Below, piece by piece: positions 8,863-17,480 of a stretch of DNA of 38,709 nucleotides. The DNA lies in NCBI GenBank assembly GCA_036382905.1, contig DASVPL010000088.1, positions 1-38,709 on the forward strand. Reading direction: 5' to 3'. This stretch comes from AC-37 sp036382905. GTDB lineage: Bacteria; Actinomycetota; Thermoleophilia; Solirubrobacterales; Thermoleophilaceae. The stretch's first letter is position 1, and each line of letters begins with the position of its first letter. The notes beneath the pieces are model-generated. The model made no database searches. It saw nothing but the letters and a program-made list of their open reading frames with translations, and was not told the DNA's origin. Position numbers and translations under genes: made by a program.

Positions 8863-10056
8863 GTGACGACGACGCCCGCACACCGCCGCCCCCGCCTCAG
8901 CGCCGTGCTGCGCGAGGAGGAGCGGGTCACGCCGCTCGAGCTCTTCTTCGACCTCGTGTTCGTGCTCGCGCTGACCCAGTGCACCGCGCTGATGGCAGCG
9001 GTGCCGAGCTGGGAGGGCCTCGCGCAGGCGCTGCTGATCATGGCGCTCCTGTGGTGGTCGTGGAGCGGGTACGCGTGGCTCACCAGCGTGCTCGACCCCG
9101 AGGAGGGCGCCGTTCGGATCGTGATGTTCGCCGCGATGGCCGCGTTCCTCGTCTGCGCGCTGTGCGTACCGACGGCCTTTGACGACAACGCGCTCCTGTT
9201 CGCCTGCGCCTATGGAGCGGTGCGCCTCGCGCACATCGGGCTGTTCGCACTGGCCTCGCGCGACGATCCGGCGCTGCGCCAGTCGGTCATCGCACTGGGG
9301 ATGAGCACCGCGGTGAGCGTGGGCCTGCTCGCCGGCGCCTCCGCCACCGACGACGTGCTGCAGGGAGCGATCTGGGCGGTCGCGATCGTGCTCGACTTCG
9401 GCGGCCCCTACTTCTTCGGCATCTCCGGCTGGCGCATCATGCCCGAGCACTTCGCCGAGCGCTTCGGGCTGATCGTGATCATCGCGCTGGGCGAGTCGAT
9501 CGTGGCGATCGGCGTAGGCGCGGAGGTCGGGGTCGACGCCGGTGTGGTCGCGGCCGCCGTGCTCGGGACCGCGGGCGCCGCGGCACTGTGGTGGCTGTAC
9601 TTCGACGTGGTGGTCATCGTCGCGACCCGGCACCTGGCGAAGGCGGCGCCCGGCAGCGAGCAGAACGCCATCGGACGCGACTCCTACGGCTACCTCCACT
9701 TCCCGATGATCGCCGGGATCGTGATGGGCGCGATGGGGCTGAAGAAGACGATCGGCGACGTCGGCGACTCGCTGGAGCTCGTGCCCGCGGTCGCGCTGTT
9801 CGGCGGCGCGGCCGTGTACCTCCTCGCGCACGTGGCGTTCCGGCTGCGCAACATCGGCACGCTCAACAGGCAGCGGCTCGGCTGCGCGGTCCTGCTGTGC
9901 GCGCTGATACCGCTCGCGAAGGAGGTCCCGTCGCTCGCGTCGCTGGGGATCCTCGTGGGGCTCCTGAGCGCTCTGATCGCCTACGAGGCGATCCGCTTCT
10001 CGGGTGCGAGGGACCGGATCCGGCACCAGCTGGCGCGGGAGGCCGCGGCGGACTGA
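8863..10056 (+). CDS. ltrA: Low temperature requirement A (LtrA) family membrane protein
   Basis: A 397-residue polytopic membrane protein of the LtrA family, named from a Listeria cold-growth locus; the molecular function is unknown. The hallmark is present near the N-terminus: VTPLELFFDLVFVLALTQ, followed by about ten hydrophobic helices, with ERFGLIVIIALGESIVAIG and YLHFPMIAGIVMGAMGLKK also typical. It starts at GTG 8863 with no good ribosome site. It is convergent with the alcohol dehydrogenase; a strong terminator for the opposite strand lies 16-73 bp past its stop. Confidence 0.92.
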   Translation: MTTTPAHRRPRLSAVLREEERVTPLELFFDLVFVLALTQCTALMAAVPSWEGLAQALLIMALLWWSWSGYAWLTSVLDPEEGAVRIVMFAAMAAFLVCALCVPTAFDDNALLFACAYGAVRLAHIGLFALASRDDPALRQSVIALGMSTAVSVGLLAGASATDDVLQGAIWAVAIVLDFGGPYFFGISGWRIMPEHFAERFGLIVIIALGESIVAIGVGAEVGVDAGVVAAAVLGTAGAAALWWLYFDVVVIVATRHLAKAAPGSEQNAIGRDSYGYLHFPMIAGIVMGAMGLKKTIGDVGDSLELVPAVALFGGAAVYLLAHVAFRLRNIGTLNRQRLGCAVLLCALIPLAKEVPSLASLGILVGLLSALIAYEAIRFSGARDRIRHQLAREAAAD

Positions 10057-10071
10057 CGCCCGCATCAGGGC

Positions 10072-10129
10072 AAAAAAAGTCCCGCCGCGGCGAGGCCGGT
10101 CCGTGAAGGCCGGCCTCGCCGACGGCGGG
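10072..10129 (-). terminator. Intrinsic terminator of the alcohol dehydrogenase gene
   Basis: Arms 10081-10099 and 10110-10129 form a 19-bp GC stem with one bulged base and a 10-nt loop. Read on the minus strand, the stem is followed by ACTTTTTTT (10080 to 10072), a classic U-tract, so it ends minus-strand transcription about 140 bp after the dehydrogenase stop. It may also slow transcripts coming from ltrA. Confidence 0.85.
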
Positions 10130-10269
10130 TGATCCGGGGGGCGCGGGATCCCGACGCCGTCGGGGTTGTCCCGAACCTCAGCCCGAGGTTCTGCTTCATG
10201 TGTGTTCGACGCTTGTCTCGATAGAGCAGCGGCGTCTAACGACGTTGTCGGCGCGGGGTGCGCGGACCT

Positions 10270-11457
10270 TTAGCCCTCCGGCTTGAGCAGGACCTTCACC
10301 ATCCCGTCGTCCTTCTTCTGGAAGCGCTCGTAGGCGTCGGGCGCGTCGTCGAGCGGGAGCCGGTGGGTGGCGAAGTCCTCCACCCCGAGTGGGTCGTCGT
10401 CGCCGGTGAGCAGCGGCAGGATGTCGTCGGTCCAGGCGCGCACGTTGGCCTGGCCCATGCGGAGCTGGACCTGCTTGTCGAACAGCGTGAACATCGGCAT
10501 CGGGTCGGTCTCGCCGCCGTAGACGCCGCTCAGCGAGATGGTGCCGCCGCGGCGGACCATGTCGATCGCCAGCAGCAGCGCGCTCATCCGGTCGGTGCCC
10601 ATCCGCTGCATGATCGGCCGCACGATCGCGTCGGGGAGCATCGTGGTCATCTGGAGGGCGAAGTTCGCGGCGGTGGAACCGTGCGCCTCCATGCCGACCG
10701 CGTCGATCACCGAGTCGGGGCCGCGGCCGCCGGTCATATCGAGCACGGCCGCGGTGGGGTCGTCGAGCTCCTCGAGGTTGTACGCCTCCATCCCCTGCGC
10801 CTTCGCGCGCTCGATCCGCTCCGGCACGAGGTCGAACGCGATCACGCGCTTGCCCTGGTGGAGCCCGATCCGCCCGCACATGTCCCCGATCGGACCGAGG
10901 CCGAGGACGCCGAGGGTGCCGTCGTCGGGCACGTCCGCGTACGCCACCGCCTGCCAGGCCGTGGGGAGCACGTCGGACAGGTAGACGAAGCGGTCGTCGG
11001 AGGGCCCGTGCGGGACCTTCACCGGGCCGTAGTCGGCGTGCGGCACGCGCAGGTACTCGGCCTGCCCGCCCGGCACCTGCCCGTAGAGCTTGGTGTAGCC
11101 GAGCAGCGAGGCGCCCTTCTCCCACTCGTGGTTCTGCGTGGTCTCGCACTGCGACTGGAGGTTGCGCTCGCACATCCAGCAGTGGCCGCAGGAGACGTTG
11201 AACGGGATCACGACGCGGTCGCCCGGCGCGATGCCGGTCACCGCGCTGCCGACCGCCTCGACGATGCCCATCGGCTCGTGGCCGAGGATGTCGCCCTCGT
11301 CGAGGAAGGCGCCCATGAACTCGTAGAGGTGCAGGTCGGAGCCGCAGATCGCGGTGGTGGTGATCCGCACGATCGCATCGGTCGGCTCCTGGATCGTCGG
11401 ATCCTCGACGTTGTCGACTCGTACGTCGCGCTTGCCATGCCAGGCGACTGCCTTCAT
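10270..11457 (-). CDS. Zinc-dependent alcohol dehydrogenase (MDR, FdhA-like)
   Basis: A 395-residue medium-chain dehydrogenase of the formaldehyde/glutathione-independent FdhA-like branch, oxidising a small alcohol or aldehyde adduct with NAD(P). Catalytic zinc ligands are visible: Cys38 (AICGSDLH) and His60-Glu61 (GHEPMG). Structural zinc ligands are Cys90, 93, 96 and 104 (SCGHCWMCERNLQSQC). The Rossmann motif is GLGPIG at 186-191. The extended loop and 390-residue length fit the FdhA-like group. A strong ribosome site (GGAGGAGAGG) sits 6 nt before ATG 11457. The terminator at 10072-10129 closes the unit, so it is monocistronic. Confidence 0.9.
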   Translation of the reverse strand: MKAVAWHGKRDVRVDNVEDPTIQEPTDAIVRITTTAICGSDLHLYEFMGAFLDEGDILGHEPMGIVEAVGSAVTGIAPGDRVVIPFNVSCGHCWMCERNLQSQCETTQNHEWEKGASLLGYTKLYGQVPGGQAEYLRVPHADYGPVKVPHGPSDDRFVYLSDVLPTAWQAVAYADVPDDGTLGVLGLGPIGDMCGRIGLHQGKRVIAFDLVPERIERAKAQGMEAYNLEELDDPTAAVLDMTGGRGPDSVIDAVGMEAHGSTAANFALQMTTMLPDAIVRPIMQRMGTDRMSALLLAIDMVRRGGTISLSGVYGGETDPMPMFTLFDKQVQLRMGQANVRAWTDDILPLLTGDDDPLGVEDFATHRLPLDDAPDAYERFQKKDDGMVKVLLKPEG

Positions 11458-11582
11458 GCGGGTCCTCTCCTCCAGACGGGTTCCCGGTTCGCGTACCCGC
11501 GGGTTGCCGCGCGAAACGCCTCTGGGCGCTCAGGCGCGGGCCGCGGCATGCCGATTCCGAACCGGTGGGATCGGTCACCGGA

Positions 11583-12071
11583 ATGCGGCTCGTGGTCTAC
11601 GGCATGGTCCTCGTGCTGGCGGCGATCGTCCTCGCGCTGCGCGGCGGCGACGACCGCGCGGCCGCTGGCACCGCCGCGATGTACCACGGGCAGACGCCGG
11701 AGAAGCTGCTGGCCGCGGCCGTGGTGCGCGACGGGCGGGTCCGCGGCGTCTACATGCGCTGGCGCATGACCTGCGAGCGCGACCGCACCCCGGAGATCTC
11801 GACGATCCGCTTCGGTGAGCAGTTCGGCGACGAGTTCGACTACGACGGGCGGCGGTTCAGCTTCGCCGGGCGCTCCGACCAAGACGTGCGCCGCGGGCTG
11901 ACCACGCGCTACGACGTGACGCTGGCCGGGAGCGTGTCGGCGGACGGGCGAACCGTGAGCGGCCGCGGGCGCACCGTCGAGACCTGGCTGCGCGGTACGC
12001 GTGTCGTGGACCGCTGTCACTCGTCTGACGTGCCCTTCACCGCGCACCGCGGCGCGGTCGTCAGCCGCTGA
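11583..12071 (+). CDS. Small exported or membrane-anchored protein
   Basis: A 162-residue protein with an N-terminal hydrophobic helix (MRLVVYGMVLVLAAIVLALR) acting as signal peptide or anchor. A beta-rich domain follows with two Cys (MTCERD and VDRCHSS) that could form a disulphide (SADGRTVSGRGRTVETWLRG). I do not recognise the family; the pattern resembles small secreted domains in related genomes. An in-frame GTG at 11565 would add six residues, but ATG 11583 starts directly with the signal. It is divergent from the dehydrogenase (125 bp) and convergent with the exonuclease (11-bp overlap). Confidence 0.6.
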   Translation: MRLVVYGMVLVLAAIVLALRGGDDRAAAGTAAMYHGQTPEKLLAAAVVRDGRVRGVYMRWRMTCERDRTPEISTIRFGEQFGDEFDYDGRRFSFAGRSDQDVRRGLTTRYDVTLAGSVSADGRTVSGRGRTVETWLRGTRVVDRCHSSDVPFTAHRGAVVSR

Positions 12072-12900
12072 CGCGCTTCGCCAGCCGCTCCATGCCGCGC
12101 GCGCGGGCGGCCTCGGCGGCTCCCTCGCGGTCGAGCGGCGTGTCCGGCGGGAGCTCGACGTCCACGTGCTGGAGCGTGGCCATGTGCTTGAAGACCGGGA
12201 GCTGCTCGCGGCCGTCGATCAGCGCGCCGGAGACGCGCGCCGGGCGCTCGCGCGTGGCCGCCGCGAGCACGGCCTCGAGCGAGCCGTGGCGCTTCAGCAG
12301 GTCGGCCGCGGTCTTCTCCCCTATCCCCTTGGCTCCGGGGATCCCGTCGGACGGGTCGCCGCGCAACGCGATGAAGTCGGGCACGAGCTCGGGCGGCACG
12401 CCGTAGCGGCGCTTGACCTCCGCGGCGTCCACCACCTCGGCTCCCTGCTTGCCGCCGGTGCGTACGTACAGGACGGTGATGCCCTCCCCGGCGAGCTGGT
12501 ACATGTCGCGGTCGCCGGTCATGACCAGCGCGCTGCCGCCGGCGGCGACCTCGGCACGCGCGTAGGAGCCGAGCAGGTCGTCGGCCTCGAGCTCGTCGTG
12601 GGTGGCGATCACCCAGCCGAACGCCCCGAAGAACTCCGCGCAGCCCGCGAACTGGTGCGCCAGCTCCTCCGGGACCTCGGGCCGGTCCGCGTGGTAGCCG
12701 GCGAACGCCTCGACCCGGTAGGTGGCGGCGTCGGGTCCGAAGCAGAGCACGACGGCGCGCGGCGAATGGCGCTCGAGCTCGAACAGGATCATGTTCGCGG
12801 TGCCGAGCAGCGCGTTGACCGGCCGGTCGTCGGCGTCCGTGATCGACTTGGGCAGCGCGTAGAACGCCCTGAACAGGAGCGACGGCGCGTCGACCACCAT
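12061..12900 (-). CDS. Stand-alone 5'-3' exonuclease (PolA N-domain / FEN type)
   Basis: A 279-residue structure-specific 5' nuclease like the N-terminal domain of DNA polymerase I, without a polymerase. Metal-site acidic residues are present: Asp4 (MVVDAPSLLF), EADD at 105-108, TGDRD (Asp130, Asp132) and GDPSDGIPGAKGIGEKTA (Asp182, Asp185, plus the H3TH DNA-binding motif). It probably removes flaps or RNA primers, as a second copy beside PolA. ATG 12900 is the only start in this frame near the domain. It lies 11 bp after the epimerase stop and is likely co-transcribed. Confidence 0.92.
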   Translation of the reverse strand: MVVDAPSLLFRAFYALPKSITDADDRPVNALLGTANMILFELERHSPRAVVLCFGPDAATYRVEAFAGYHADRPEVPEELAHQFAGCAEFFGAFGWVIATHDELEADDLLGSYARAEVAAGGSALVMTGDRDMYQLAGEGITVLYVRTGGKQGAEVVDAAEVKRRYGVPPELVPDFIALRGDPSDGIPGAKGIGEKTAADLLKRHGSLEAVLAAATRERPARVSGALIDGREQLPVFKHMATLQHVDVELPPDTPLDREGAAEAARARGMERLAKRVSG

Positions 12901-12911
12901 GAGCGGGCCGG

Positions 12912-13844
12912 CTATCGGAGTCCCTCCTTGAATCCCTGGCGCCAGCTCGCGTAGCGCGGCTCCCAGCCGAGCTCGCGCTTGGCCTTCGCATTGCTGGCGC
13001 CGCGCATGGTCTCCATGGCCTCGGCGTTCTGACCACCCGCGGCCCGCCCGACCACGGCGGGCACGCGCAGCGGCGGCTCGCCGCCGACCGCCTCCGCGAA
13101 CGCCGGCATCCAGTCGTTCGCGGCGGCCGGCTCGTCGTCCACCACGTTGTAGATCCCCGGCGCTGCGCGCTCGACCGCGGCAACCGTGGCCGCCGCCGCG
13201 TCGTCGACGTGGACGAACGAGAACACTCCCTCGCCCGACCCGACTATCGGCGCGAGGCGCAGCCGGTACGCCTTCGCGAGCTTCGTGTCCTCGGCGAACC
13301 ACGTCCCCGGCCCGTAGAAGAAGCCGTAGCGCAGCACGAGGCCGTCCATGCCCTCGGCCCCGAGCACCTGGCGCTCGAGGTCGGCCAGCGCGTCGCCGGC
13401 CTCGGCGAACTTGCCGTCGGCCACCTCGGAGGTCGTCACGGGATCCTCCTCGTCCTTGACCATCGAGCCGGTGGGCACGTAGAAGAACGCTACGCCCTGC
13501 GCGACGAACCGTCCCGCGCCCGCGTCGCGCGCCGCGGCGATCAGGTCGCGCGTGACCTGTGAGCGGAGCTCGTTCGTCGTCCCGTAGTCGTAGCGCGGAT
13601 TGAACTCCTGCGGGAGGTCGGTGAGCTGGTGCACGAGCACCTCCGGCCGTGCCCCGGTGACCGCCGCGCGCAGCGCCTCGGAGTCGTGCGCGTCGCAGAC
13701 CACGGCCTCGGCGCCCCCCTCGCGCAGGTCCGCGGCTCGCTCGTCCGAGCGCGTCATGCCGATCACCTCGTGACCCGCTTCCAGCAGGCGCGCCACGAGC
13801 GGTCGGCCGATCGCGCCGGTCGCGCCCGCGACGAAGACCCTCAA
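12912..13844 (-). CDS. NAD-dependent epimerase/dehydratase family protein
   Basis: A 310-residue extended SDR protein. The Rossmann glycine motif GATGAIG is at residues 7-13, followed by a nucleotide-binding strand VIGMTRSDERA. The middle (VLRYGFFYGPGTWFAEDTKL) and the VFSFVHVDDAAAATVAAVE stretch are typical of the NAD epimerase group. The start is TTG 13844, whose last two bases overlap the upstream TGA (TTGA), a coupled arrangement. Reading further upstream would enter the neighbouring gene in another frame. The substrate is unknown. Confidence 0.85.
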   Translation of the reverse strand: MRVFVAGATGAIGRPLVARLLEAGHEVIGMTRSDERAADLREGGAEAVVCDAHDSEALRAAVTGARPEVLVHQLTDLPQEFNPRYDYGTTNELRSQVTRDLIAAARDAGAGRFVAQGVAFFYVPTGSMVKDEEDPVTTSEVADGKFAEAGDALADLERQVLGAEGMDGLVLRYGFFYGPGTWFAEDTKLAKAYRLRLAPIVGSGEGVFSFVHVDDAAAATVAAVERAAPGIYNVVDDEPAAANDWMPAFAEAVGGEPPLRVPAVVGRAAGGQNAEAMETMRGASNAKAKRELGWEPRYASWRQGFKEGLR

Positions 13845-14209
13845 GCCGCGCGGTCCTCCCGCACGGCGCGCATGAACAGCCAGCCGAGCGTGAGGGCGCC
13901 GATCGCAAGTCCCACGAAGTCGACAACGCCGACGGACTCGGGGTCGGCGTCCCCGATGTCCACGAGGTGGTTGACGGCGTGGAACGCGAAGTGCAGCAGC
14001 CCGTAGCCGAGCACCCCGACCCGCCAAGAGCGGCGCCAGATCGCGATCGCCATCGCGATCCCCAGCGTGCCCTGCATCGCGGCGGCGTCGCGGATGAAGT
14101 GCTCGTTGTAGGGCGCGAACGGCCCGACGTTGTCGTAGAACCCCTGGGGGTCCACCGCGGCGTAGAGGCCGGTGAGGCCGTTGATCAGCGCGAAGGCCGC
14201 GAGCCCCAC
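13841..14209 (-). CDS. Small polytopic membrane protein
   Basis: A 122-residue protein with four hydrophobic helices (GLAAFALINGLTGLYAAVDP, GTLGIAMAIAIWRRSW, VLGYGLLHFAFHAVNHLVD, FVGLAIGALTLGWLFM). The layout resembles DUF4345/DoxX-like proteins, but I cannot fix the family. The GTG at 14209 is the only start I find; the frame is open upstream to a TAA at 14255-14257 without an ATG or GTG. It is coupled to the epimerase by a 4-bp overlap. Confidence 0.6.
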   Translation of the reverse strand: MGLAAFALINGLTGLYAAVDPQGFYDNVGPFAPYNEHFIRDAAAMQGTLGIAMAIAIWRRSWRVGVLGYGLLHFAFHAVNHLVDIGDADPESVGVVDFVGLAIGALTLGWLFMRAVREDRAA

Positions 14210-14294
14210 GCCGACGAGGTCACGCCGTGTGCCGGTCGGTCCGATGGGCGCAAGTTAACGCGTGCGCCGCCTGCCTGCGTGCCGGGAAGGCCGC

Positions 14295-15716
14295 TCAGCC
14301 GGTCGGCGGGCTCGGCAGCGAGCTCACCGGGTCCGACCCGGGCCAGGTCCACGGGGCCGTGGGCTGCGGGCCGGCGTCGGAGCGCATCTGACCGGCCCAC
14401 GGCTCGCCCGACTCGTAGTGGCCGAAGGGCGGGTGCAGGTGGCAGCTGTACGACCAGACCGGCTTGCAGGGGTTGTACGGCTGCACGCGGGACCAGGGGT
14501 TGTCCGACGCGTTGGTGTAGGGGAAGGTGTCGGGGTACCCGAGCCACGTGTAGGTGGAGAGCCAGTTCGCGGGGCGGGCGTTCTCGAAGGCGTTGGTCAG
14601 GCCGTCGTGGTCCTGGTCGTCGGCGCCGTCCTTGAGGCCGTCGCCGTCGCTGTCCGGGTCGAAGATGCTGACGCCGGGGAAGGTGTTCGGGTAGCGGGTC
14701 TCCTTGCGCGACGGGTAGTTCTGGCCGTCGTACTTGGCGTCCCACCAGTCCTGGAGCATCCGGCCGTGCGACTCGTCCCAGTTGGTGAGGCCGTCGCCGT
14801 CGCCGTCGCGCTCGTCGTCGGAGAGCTTGCCGTCGCCGTCCATGTCCATGTAGGCGAGCTCGATCTGCGTCGGCGCGTCCTGGTCCTGGCTCTTCTGGAG
14901 GCCGGCGCTGTAGTTCAGCGGCACCGAGAGGTTCCCGTAGTACTTCCACAGGAGGTACTCGTCGACCATGTCGAGGCCGTCGCCGTCGTGGTCGATCTTC
15001 GCGTCCTCGGAGTCGAGCGGGTTCGGCCACGGCTTCTTGGCCGGGTACGGGAGCGCCGTGACGTTGATGTCCTTGGCCGAGTAGTACTCGTAGCCGTCGG
15101 CCACGGTGTCGCCGTCGGTGTCGGGCTTGCACGGGTCCGTGTGGGCCGGCAGCACCTCGAGGTCGTCGGTCAGGGCGTCGTTGTCGTCGTCGGCGTCGAG
15201 GCTGTTCTTGACGCCGTCGCCGTCGCAATCGCCATCGGGCGGGGTGCCCGGGGCGGGCGTGCCCGTGCCCGGGGTGCCGTCATCGCCGGGCGCTGCGTTC
15301 GGCGCCGTGAAGATCGGGCTCTTGGCGAGCTTGGTCGCGCTGCCGAAGCGCTTGGCGAGGATCCGGACCTGGAACTTGGTGGCCTCGCGGTTCTGGGCGG
15401 TGCCGCGCAGCAGCGGGATCAGCTTCTCCGGGACCGTGACGATCAGGCGCGTCCTGGTGCCGCTGTCGGCCGCAACCCAGGCGACGCCGCCGCCCTCACG
15501 CAGGAAGTAGACCTTGGTCTTGCCCTTGCCCGCGATGAAGTTGGTGCCGTTGATCGTCAGCTTCTCGCCGACCTGGGCTCGCATCGGGACGATCGACTTG
15601 ACCGCCGGCGCGGGGTTGACCCTGGCCTTCTTCTTCGTGGCGGCGTCGGCGTCGACGGTGCCGGCGAGGGACGCGCAGCCGATCAGGGAAAGGGCAATGA
15701 GGAGTCGCTTGGTCAC
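14295..15716 (-). CDS. Lipoprotein with IPT/TIG-like domain and calcium-binding repeats
   Basis: A 473-residue exported protein. The N-terminus MTKRLLIALSLIGCASLAG has a short hydrophobic core and a lipobox LIGC, so Cys14 is probably lipidated. Residues about 35-135 look like an IPT/TIG beta sandwich (PMRAQVGEKLTINGTNFI is diagnostic). A Pro/Gly linker follows. From about residue 157 there are many thrombospondin type-3-like Asp motifs (DGDCDGDGVKN, DTDGDTVADGYE, DHDGDGLDMVDE, DMDGDGKLSDDE, DPDSDGDGLKDG), which bind calcium in known relatives. Aromatic stretches and Cys lie near the end. It is probably a surface structural protein; no catalytic residues were recognised. Confidence 0.75.
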   Translation of the reverse strand: MTKRLLIALSLIGCASLAGTVDADAATKKKARVNPAPAVKSIVPMRAQVGEKLTINGTNFIAGKGKTKVYFLREGGGVAWVAADSGTRTRLIVTVPEKLIPLLRGTAQNREATKFQVRILAKRFGSATKLAKSPIFTAPNAAPGDDGTPGTGTPAPGTPPDGDCDGDGVKNSLDADDDNDALTDDLEVLPAHTDPCKPDTDGDTVADGYEYYSAKDINVTALPYPAKKPWPNPLDSEDAKIDHDGDGLDMVDEYLLWKYYGNLSVPLNYSAGLQKSQDQDAPTQIELAYMDMDGDGKLSDDERDGDGDGLTNWDESHGRMLQDWWDAKYDGQNYPSRKETRYPNTFPGVSIFDPDSDGDGLKDGADDQDHDGLTNAFENARPANWLSTYTWLGYPDTFPYTNASDNPWSRVQPYNPCKPVWSYSCHLHPPFGHYESGEPWAGQMRSDAGPQPTAPWTWPGSDPVSSLPSPPTG

Positions 15717-15761
15717 GATTCCGGGTATCGGCCCGGCCCCGCGCTCCCTTTAGGGGTCGGT

Positions 15762-17480
15762 TCAGGATTTTTTCGGGACGACGCGCTCGCCCACGAGCAC
15801 GCCCGGCGTGCGGTGCTTGAAGCCGGGCGGGCGGCGCGGCAGGCCGAGATCGTGCGAGCGGGCCGTCAGGTGCGCCGCCGCACGCTCGGCGACCGCCGCG
15901 ATGGTGAGCGACGGGTTCACCGCCAGCGAGGTCGGGATCGCGGAGGAGTCGATGCAGAACAGCCCCTCGTTTCCGAACGCCTCGCAGCGGTGGTCGACCA
16001 CGCCGAGGTCGCTCGACGCCGCCATCCGGCAGCCCCCGAGCGGGTGCGCGCAGTAGACGCCCTGCGTCTCGGTGAGCTGCATGAAGCGGCCGAGACCGTC
16101 GCGCGACGCGATCTGGCGCATCGCCTTGTCGGCCAGCTCGCGCACCCGCAGCGACTGCTCCGACGGGCGGTACGAGAACAGGCCAATCTCCACCGGGCCG
16201 GCATTCGGCTGGAGCGCTTCCCCGGACGGCGGCGAGGAGACGAACTCGCCGTCGTGGGTGTCCTCCACCATCGCCAGGAGCTCGATCCGGTTGCTCCAGT
16301 TGGAGATCGCCTGCTTCTTCTGGAGTCCCCACCAGGACGGGTCCCCGGCGGGCTCGCGGCCGTCGTCGTAGAGGAAGTTCGTGAGGCTGGAGAGGAAGAT
16401 CTCCTGGAGCGTGAAGCGGCTCCCGTCGTAGCGCGAGCCGCGGCGACCGGCGTAGAAGTCGTAGGTCATCGTCGTGATCGGCTTGCCCTTGTGGATGGCG
16501 CCGTAGCCGGGCAGGCCCAGCACGTCGCGGACGCGCTTCGGGTCGTACTCGATCGCGGCCACGTGGTCCCCGTTCGAGCCGAGGTGGCGGCCGAGCTGCC
16601 CGCTGAGCGACGGGAGCTCGGCCCGCGAGCGCATCAGGATCGGCGTCGTGCCCATGGCGCCCGCGGCCAGGATCAGCACCTTGCACTCGATCTCCTCGTT
16701 CGTCCCGTTCGGGCGACGGGTCGGAGCCTCGCCCTCGTTGTCCATCTGCGCGGCCGTGACCAGGTAGCGGTAGCCGGCCGTGCCGGCGCGCCCGATCCGC
16801 TCCACCTGGCGGTTGGGGCGCACCTGCACCCCGGCGCGCTCGGCGGACGCGAGGTAGTTCGTGGTCACCGTGTTCTTGGCCCCGAAGATGCAGCCCGTGT
16901 GGCACCACTTGGCCTCGACGCAGCGGCCGGGGTCGATGGCGAGCGGCACCCGGTCGCAGGTGTGGCCGGCGTTGTGGAGAGTCGCGGCCCAGAGGCCGCC
17001 GGACTTGGAGACGCGATCCCAGCCGGGCTGGTTCACGCGCAGGGCCCGCTCCGCGCGCGCGTAGAAGCCGTTCAGCGTCCGGCGCGAGATCTCGGCCGGC
17101 CACATGCGGCGCTCGGGGCCGTCGTCGGGGTGGCGGTCGCGGCGCTCGAAGACCTCCGTCGGCGCTCGCAGCGAGGCGGCCAGGTAGAGGTTCGAGCCGC
17201 CTCCCACCGCGTTCGCGGTGACCATCTGGCAGCCCTGCGGGCCGGACGCCATGATCGTGCCGGGCCCGCCGCTCGACTGGATCAGCTTGTAGACGCTCGC
17301 GAGGTGGTCGATGTGCATCGACTGCTTGAAGTCGGTGTGCTTGAAGCGGCGCCCGCGCTCGAGCACGAGGATCGACCTCGGGTCGGCGCCCGCGGCCGCG
17401 TAGAGCTCGGCCAGCCGCCACGCCGAGATCGACCCGCCGAAGCCGGAGCCGACGATGCAGACGTCGACCTGCTCAGCCAA
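15762..17480 (-). CDS. GMC-family FAD oxidoreductase (cholesterol-oxidase-like)
   Basis: A 572-residue flavoenzyme. The FAD Rossmann motif GSGFGG is at residues 11-16 and the adenosine-ribose Glu lies in LVLERGRRF. It also has the GGGSNLY stretch and C-terminal catalytic elements CAHPLGGCRM (His) and SLAVNPSLTIAAVAE (Asn). The spacing fits the cholesterol-oxidase/GMC C-terminal group. The protein has no signal peptide, but its start overlaps the end of the Tat-signal partner by 8 bp. I infer a heterodimer exported together, the partner carrying the signal. The natural substrate (a sterol, alcohol or other hydroxyl compound) cannot be told. A split system like this contrasts with the fused enzyme at 34379-36382. 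Confidence 0.88.
   Translation of the reverse strand: MAEQVDVCIVGSGFGGSISAWRLAELYAAAGADPRSILVLERGRRFKHTDFKQSMHIDHLASVYKLIQSSGGPGTIMASGPQGCQMVTANAVGGGSNLYLAASLRAPTEVFERRDRHPDDGPERRMWPAEISRRTLNGFYARAERALRVNQPGWDRVSKSGGLWAATLHNAGHTCDRVPLAIDPGRCVEAKWCHTGCIFGAKNTVTTNYLASAERAGVQVRPNRQVERIGRAGTAGYRYLVTAAQMDNEGEAPTRRPNGTNEEIECKVLILAAGAMGTTPILMRSRAELPSLSGQLGRHLGSNGDHVAAIEYDPKRVRDVLGLPGYGAIHKGKPITTMTYDFYAGRRGSRYDGSRFTLQEIFLSSLTNFLYDDGREPAGDPSWWGLQKKQAISNWSNRIELLAMVEDTHDGEFVSSPPSGEALQPNAGPVEIGLFSYRPSEQSLRVRELADKAMRQIASRDGLGRFMQLTETQGVYCAHPLGGCRMAASSDLGVVDHRCEAFGNEGLFCIDSSAIPTSLAVNPSLTIAAVAERAAAHLTARSHDLGLPRRPPGFKHRTPGVLVGERVVPKKS

Noticed and set aside
10173..10191. Small hairpin GAACCTC-AGCCC-GAGGTTC
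   Set aside because: Seven-base stem without a U-tract or nearby start; the stronger terminator at 10072-10129 explains the region.
11562..11581. Dyad CCGGTG...CACCGG just before ATG 11583
   Set aside because: Six-base GC arms with an 8-nt centre are expected by chance at this base composition; no supporting promoter element.
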